Assembly: GCF_001580545.1 (NCBI RefSeq)
Contig: NZ_LRBG01000001.1
Span: 372,001 to 436,000, forward strand
Length of the DNA: 64,000 bases
Source: Paraburkholderia monticola
GTDB lineage: Bacteria > Pseudomonadota > Gammaproteobacteria > Burkholderiales > Burkholderiaceae
Direction of reading: 5' to 3'
In this document: positions 61,701-64,000 of the stretch, in pieces
How positions within the stretch are numbered: the stretch's first letter is position 1
How the letters are laid out: each line of letters opens with the position of its first letter
The notes under the pieces: generated by a model
What the model saw: only the letters and a program-made list of their open reading frames with translations
Database searches by the model: none
What the model was told of the DNA's origin: nothing
Program-made: the position numbers and the translations under genes

Positions 61701-64000
61701 CCGCGGTGTCCATCGCGCGGTCGTACTGCAGCAGTGCCTCGCCGGTATGCGAGTCGGCGCACGCTTTCACTTCGTCCGGTGTGCCCGCGCAGAGCACGCG
61801 GCCACCGCCGTCGCCGCCTTCGGGGCCGAGATCGATGATCCAGTCGGCCGCGCGGATCACGTCGAGATTGTGCTCGATCACGATCAGCGAATGACCGCTC
61901 GCGAGCAGCTTGCCGAACGCCTGCATCAGCTTCGCGATGTCGTCGAAATGCAGGCCCGTGGTCGGCTCGTCGAACATGAACAGGCGCTTCGCGACCGCCT
62001 GCTTCGCGCCGCGCGTGCCACGCGCCTGCACCGATTCCGCGAGAAAGCCCGCGAGCTTGAGCCGCTGCGCCTCGCCGCCCGACAGCGTCGGCACCGGTTG
62101 GCCGAGCTTCACGTATTCGAGCCCGACGTCGATGATCGGCTGCAGCACACGCAATACTTCGGCGTCCTTCGCGAAGTAAGCAGCGGCCTCGCTGACGGTC
62201 AACTCGAGCACGTCGGCGATGCTCAACGCGCGAGCGGGCTCGTCTCGTTCGATCTTCACTTCGAGGATTTCCGCGCGATAGCGGCGCCCGTCGCAATCGG
62301 GGCAACGCAGGTACACGTCGGAGAGGAACTGCATTTCGATGTGCTCGAAGCCCGAGCCGCCACAGGTCGGGCAGCGGCCGTCGCCCGAGTTGAAGCTGAA
62401 CATGCCGGGGCCGTAACCGCGCTGCTGCGCGAGCGGCGCCTTCGCGAACAGCTTGCGGATTTCGTCGAACGCGCCGACGTAGCTGGCCGGATTCGAGCGC
62501 GCGGTCTTGCCGATCGGCGACTGGTCGACGAATACGACGTCGGTCACCTGGTCGGCGCCCTTCAGCGCCCTGAACGCGCCCGGCGCTTCGGTGGCGAGCC
62601 CGAAGTGGCGCGCCATCGCCGGATAGAGCACGTCCTGCAATAGCGTCGATTTGCCGGAGCCCGACACCCCGGTCACGCACACGAGCCGTTGCAGCGGAAT
62701 CTCCACCGTGACGTCGCGCAGATTGTGTTCGCTCGCGCCTTCGAGGACGATGCGCGGCGTGCCCGCCTCGACCGGACGACGCGACCAGTGCGCGGCATCG
62801 GCGACATGGCGGCGGCCGCCGAGGTACTCACCGGTCAGCGTGCCGGATGAACGGATCGCCTCGGGCGCGCCGTCGAAAATGATCGAGCCGCCGCGCTCGC
62901 CGGGACCCGGCCCCATGTCGATCAGCCGGTCCGCCGCGAGCATCACCGACGGATCATGCTCGACGACGACGAGCGTATTGCCCGCGTCGCGCAGCCGGTG
63001 CATCGCCTCGACGATGCGGTTCAGGTCGCGCGGATGCAGGCCGATGCTCGGCTCGTCCAGCACGAATAGCGTCTTGGTCAGCGACGTGCCGAGCGCCGTG
63101 GTCAGGTTGATGCGCTGCACCTCGCCGCCCGACAGCGTGCGGCTTTGCCTGTCGAGCGTCAGATAGCCGAGGCCAACGTCGCACAGATACTTCAGGCGCG
63201 TGCGGACTTCCGCGAGCAGCAGCTTCAGCGCGTCGTCGAGCAACGCGCTCGGCAGCGTGATGCCGTCGAAGAAGCGGCGGATGCGCTCGATCGGCATCAG
63301 CATCAGGTCGTGCACGGTCAGGCCAGGCAACGCTTCGAGCTGCGCGCGCGACCACTGAACGCCGCGCGGCATGAAGCGTTGCGCGGGCGCGAGGACCTCG
63401 TTCGCATTCGCCTTGCTGCCGAGGCGCCATAGCAGCGATTCGGTTTTCAGACGCGCGCCGCCGCAGGTTTCGCACGGCGTGTAGCTGCGGTACTTCGACA
63501 GCAGCACGCGGATATGCATCTTGTACGCCTTCGATTCAAGGTAGTCGAAGAAGCGTTTGACGCCGTACCAATGCGTCTGCCACTTGCCGTTCCAGTCCGG
63601 CGAGCCGTTGATGACCCATTCGCGCTCGCGCTCGCTCAACTCGCCCCACGGCGTGTCGCGGCGGATGTCGGCTTTCGCCGCGTAGCGGATCAGGTCGTCT
63701 TGGCACTCCTTCCACGCGGGCGTCTGCATCGGCTTGACCGCGCCTTCGCGCAGCGTCTTGCGGGCGTCCGGAATGACGAGGCCGAGGTCGACGCCGATCA
63801 CGCGGCCGAAGCCGCGGCAGGCGTCGCACGCGCCATAGGCCGAGTTGAACGAAAACAGCGCCGGCTGCGGGTCGGCGTAGCGCAGATCGCTTTCGGGGCT
63901 GTGCAGACCGGTGGAGAAACGCCAGATGCGCGGCTCGGCAGCTTCAGCCTGCGGTTCGTCCGACGCGGCCGGCAGCACGTAAATATTGACGCGGCCGCCG
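58795..64000 (-). CDS. uvrA: Double-length excinuclease ABC subunit A (tandem UvrA), start outside window
   Basis: About 1735 codons are visible and the frame is open through the right edge, so the N-terminus is missing. Two UvrA units are joined. The first (to ~61.7 kb) has LSGGEVQRIN, CETCGG, Walker A GVSGSGKSTLL, CPTCGGSGFEHIEM...CPDCDG and LSGGEAQRLK. The second is complete: GVSGSGKSTLAFDILFHEGQ, the CPVCGTSYPELDPR...CTSC and CPDCAG clusters, LSGGEAQRIR, a second GVSGSGKSTL, CPACEGQG...CDVCHG and a last LSGGEAQRIK. All ATPase and zinc motifs I can see are intact in both, so neither half looks dead. UvrA dimers find DNA lesions and load UvrB in nucleotide excision repair; here one chain could form the pseudo-dimer. 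Length and layout match the ~1950-residue UvrA known from Burkholderia. Confidence 0.93.
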   Translation of the reverse strand, partial: GGRVNIYVLPAASDEPQAEAAEPRIWRFSTGLHSPESDLRYADPQPALFSFNSAYGACDACRGFGRVIGVDLGLVIPDARKTLREGAVKPMQTPAWKECQDDLIRYAAKADIRRDTPWGELSEREREWVINGSPDWNGKWQTHWYGVKRFFDYLESKAYKMHIRVLLSKYRSYTPCETCGGARLKTESLLWRLGSKANANEVLAPAQRFMPRGVQWSRAQLEALPGLTVHDLMLMPIERIRRFFDGITLPSALLDDALKLLLAEVRTRLKYLCDVGLGYLTLDRQSRTLSGGEVQRINLTTALGTSLTKTLFVLDEPSIGLHPRDLNRIVEAMHRLRDAGNTLVVVEHDPSVMLAADRLIDMGPGPGERGGSIIFDGAPEAIRSSGTLTGEYLGGRRHVADAAHWSRRPVEAGTPRIVLEGASEHNLRDVTVEIPLQRLVCVTGVSGSGKSTLLQDVLYPAMARHFGLATEAPGAFRALKGADQVTDVVFVDQSPIGKTARSNPASYVGAFDEIRKLFAKAPLAQQRGYGPGMFSFNSGDGRCPTCGGSGFEHIEMQFLSDVYLRCPDCDGRRYRAEILEVKIERDEPARALSIADVLELTVSEAAAYFAKDAEVLRVLQPIIDVGLEYVKLGQPVPTLSGGEAQRLKLAGFLAESVQARGTRGAKQAVAKRLFMFDEPTTGLHFDDIAKLMQAFGKLLASGHSLIVIEHNLDVIRAADWIIDLGPEGGDGGGRVLCAGTPDEVKACADSHTGEALLQYDRAMDTAAAGEPQGIPLQKALSAARARRAIEGEDVVRIVNAREHNLKALDVDIPHGKFNVITGVSGSGKSTLAFDILFHEGQRRYLESLNAYARSIVQPAGRPEVDAVYGIPPTVAIEQRLSRGGRKSTVATTSEVWHFLRLLYVKLGMQHCIHDGTPVTSQSAESIAAQLLRDHKGQHVGFLAPLVVNRKGVYTDLAKWAKARGNTHLRVDGEFVPVDPWPKLDRFREHTIELPVADLVISADHETELRTALEQTLDLGKGIMHLLAPLDGLHDAINGGRSTATLGDVKVLSTKRACPVCGTSYPELDPRMFSYNSKHGWCTSCVGTGLSLTREQRAAYDDTIVVDDNRGREQSLPSEEQEPEGLVDEPCPDCAGTRLNPVARAVTFDSQAIVDVAQWTVSDTRAWIDSLQMTGRDAEIARDVVSEIGSRLQFLEEVGLGYLSLDRAAPSLSGGEAQRIRLAAQLGSNLQGVCYVLDEPTIGLHPRDNQILLNALRKLGEKGNTLVVVEHDEDTIRRADHIIDIGPGAGKRGGTLIAQGSVADLSAQPDSLTGRFLAQPIVHPLQPRRPVVAPGKRAAAVPENWLTVHGGKLHNLRDVTVGIPLARLVAVTGVSGSGKSTLARDVLMTNLLDAVGRSVLSSPATRRARAAAEEKPAANRRSSVLARSAPRAPLNVTHTWQGCDSVTGWESIDRVLEVDQTPIGKTPRSCPATYIGVWDAIRKLFAGTLEARARGYTASRFSFNTGEGRCPACEGQGVRTIGMSFLPDVKVPCDVCHGQRFNPETLAVTWRGKNIGDVLTMEIDEAVEFFASITNIGHPLQLMKDVGLGYLTLGQPSPTLSGGEAQRIKLVTELSKVRDDITRRGQKPPHTLYVLDEPTVGLHMADVAKLIRVLHRLVDGGHSVVVIEHDLDVIAEADWIIDLGPEGGVGGGTIVAATDPESLSRVATSHTGAALRPVLARTAAPATLAGEGTNG

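Noticed and set aside
1..64000. CRISPR arrays, tRNA or rRNA genes, transposases, integrases or prophage genes
   Set aside because: None seen on either strand. The only tandem array is the 13-bp repeat at 9337, which has no spacers.

Overview
The window is a GC-rich stretch of a beta-proteobacterial chromosome, most likely Burkholderia or Paraburkholderia. The basis is family content and gene style rather than a database search: a complete hut operon with HutD, HutF and HutG, a double-length UvrA, paired GlxA-type regulators, many LysR regulators, NMT1-type transporters and strong G/C codon bias. I see no rRNA, tRNA, CRISPR array, transposase or prophage.

Layout. 1-4.9 kb: a partial luciferase-like monooxygenase, a glyoxalase-fold protein, a GlxA/AraC regulator and two alpha/beta hydrolases that converge on a shared terminator. 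5.4-9.3 kb: glgC and glgA for glycogen synthesis, then pdxY. 9.5-14.8 kb: a conserved acidic protein, an orphan branched-chain-type amino-acid binding protein, a periplasmic transglutaminase-like protein, a putative HTH/coiled-coil protein and a 44-residue secreted histidine-rich peptide that is too short for routine gene calling. 14.9-23.2 kb (minus strand): hutH-hutC-hutU-hutD-hutI-hutF-hutG, a full histidine-to-glutamate pathway with its HutC repressor and three candidate HutC operators upstream of hutH. 23.5-30.9 kb: a LysR regulator divergent from an NAD-dependent epimerase, a DUF899 protein, an NCS2 purine permease, and a PRC-barrel lipoprotein overlapping an MFS permease gene.

31.1-41.6 kb is a ten-gene minus-strand operon. 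In transcription order it holds leuC-, leuD- and leuB-like genes, an NMT1-type ABC transporter (binding protein, ATPase, permease), an SDR dehydrogenase, a fumarylacetoacetase-family hydrolase, a second and paralogous binding protein, and an SMP-30 lactonase. A LysR gene converges on its far end. The absence of a leuA-like synthase and the presence of uptake genes suggest catabolism of an imported hydroxy acid or lactone rather than leucine synthesis.

42-47.6 kb is an accessory cluster. An FAD monooxygenase and a SAM methyltransferase form one operon, transcribed away from a regulator that fuses a SARP/BTAD DNA-binding region to an alpha/beta hydrolase. An LpxL-like acyltransferase follows. 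This is my best candidate for an undescribed small system, namely a regulator that may sense or process the compound its neighbours modify. Next to it, at 41.8-42.0 kb, is a probable remnant of an outer-membrane protein gene.

47.9-58 kb: a lipoprotein with Ig-like domains and seven kelch repeats, an MFS carrier plus M20 amidohydrolase under a divergent LysR, divergent argP/argO, a DUF1328 membrane peptide, a GNAT acetyltransferase, an RfbC-like epimerase without other rhamnose genes, and a second GlxA regulator. After an AT-richer gene-free stretch of about 0.7 kb, the window ends inside uvrA, which encodes two UvrA units in tandem and runs off the right edge.
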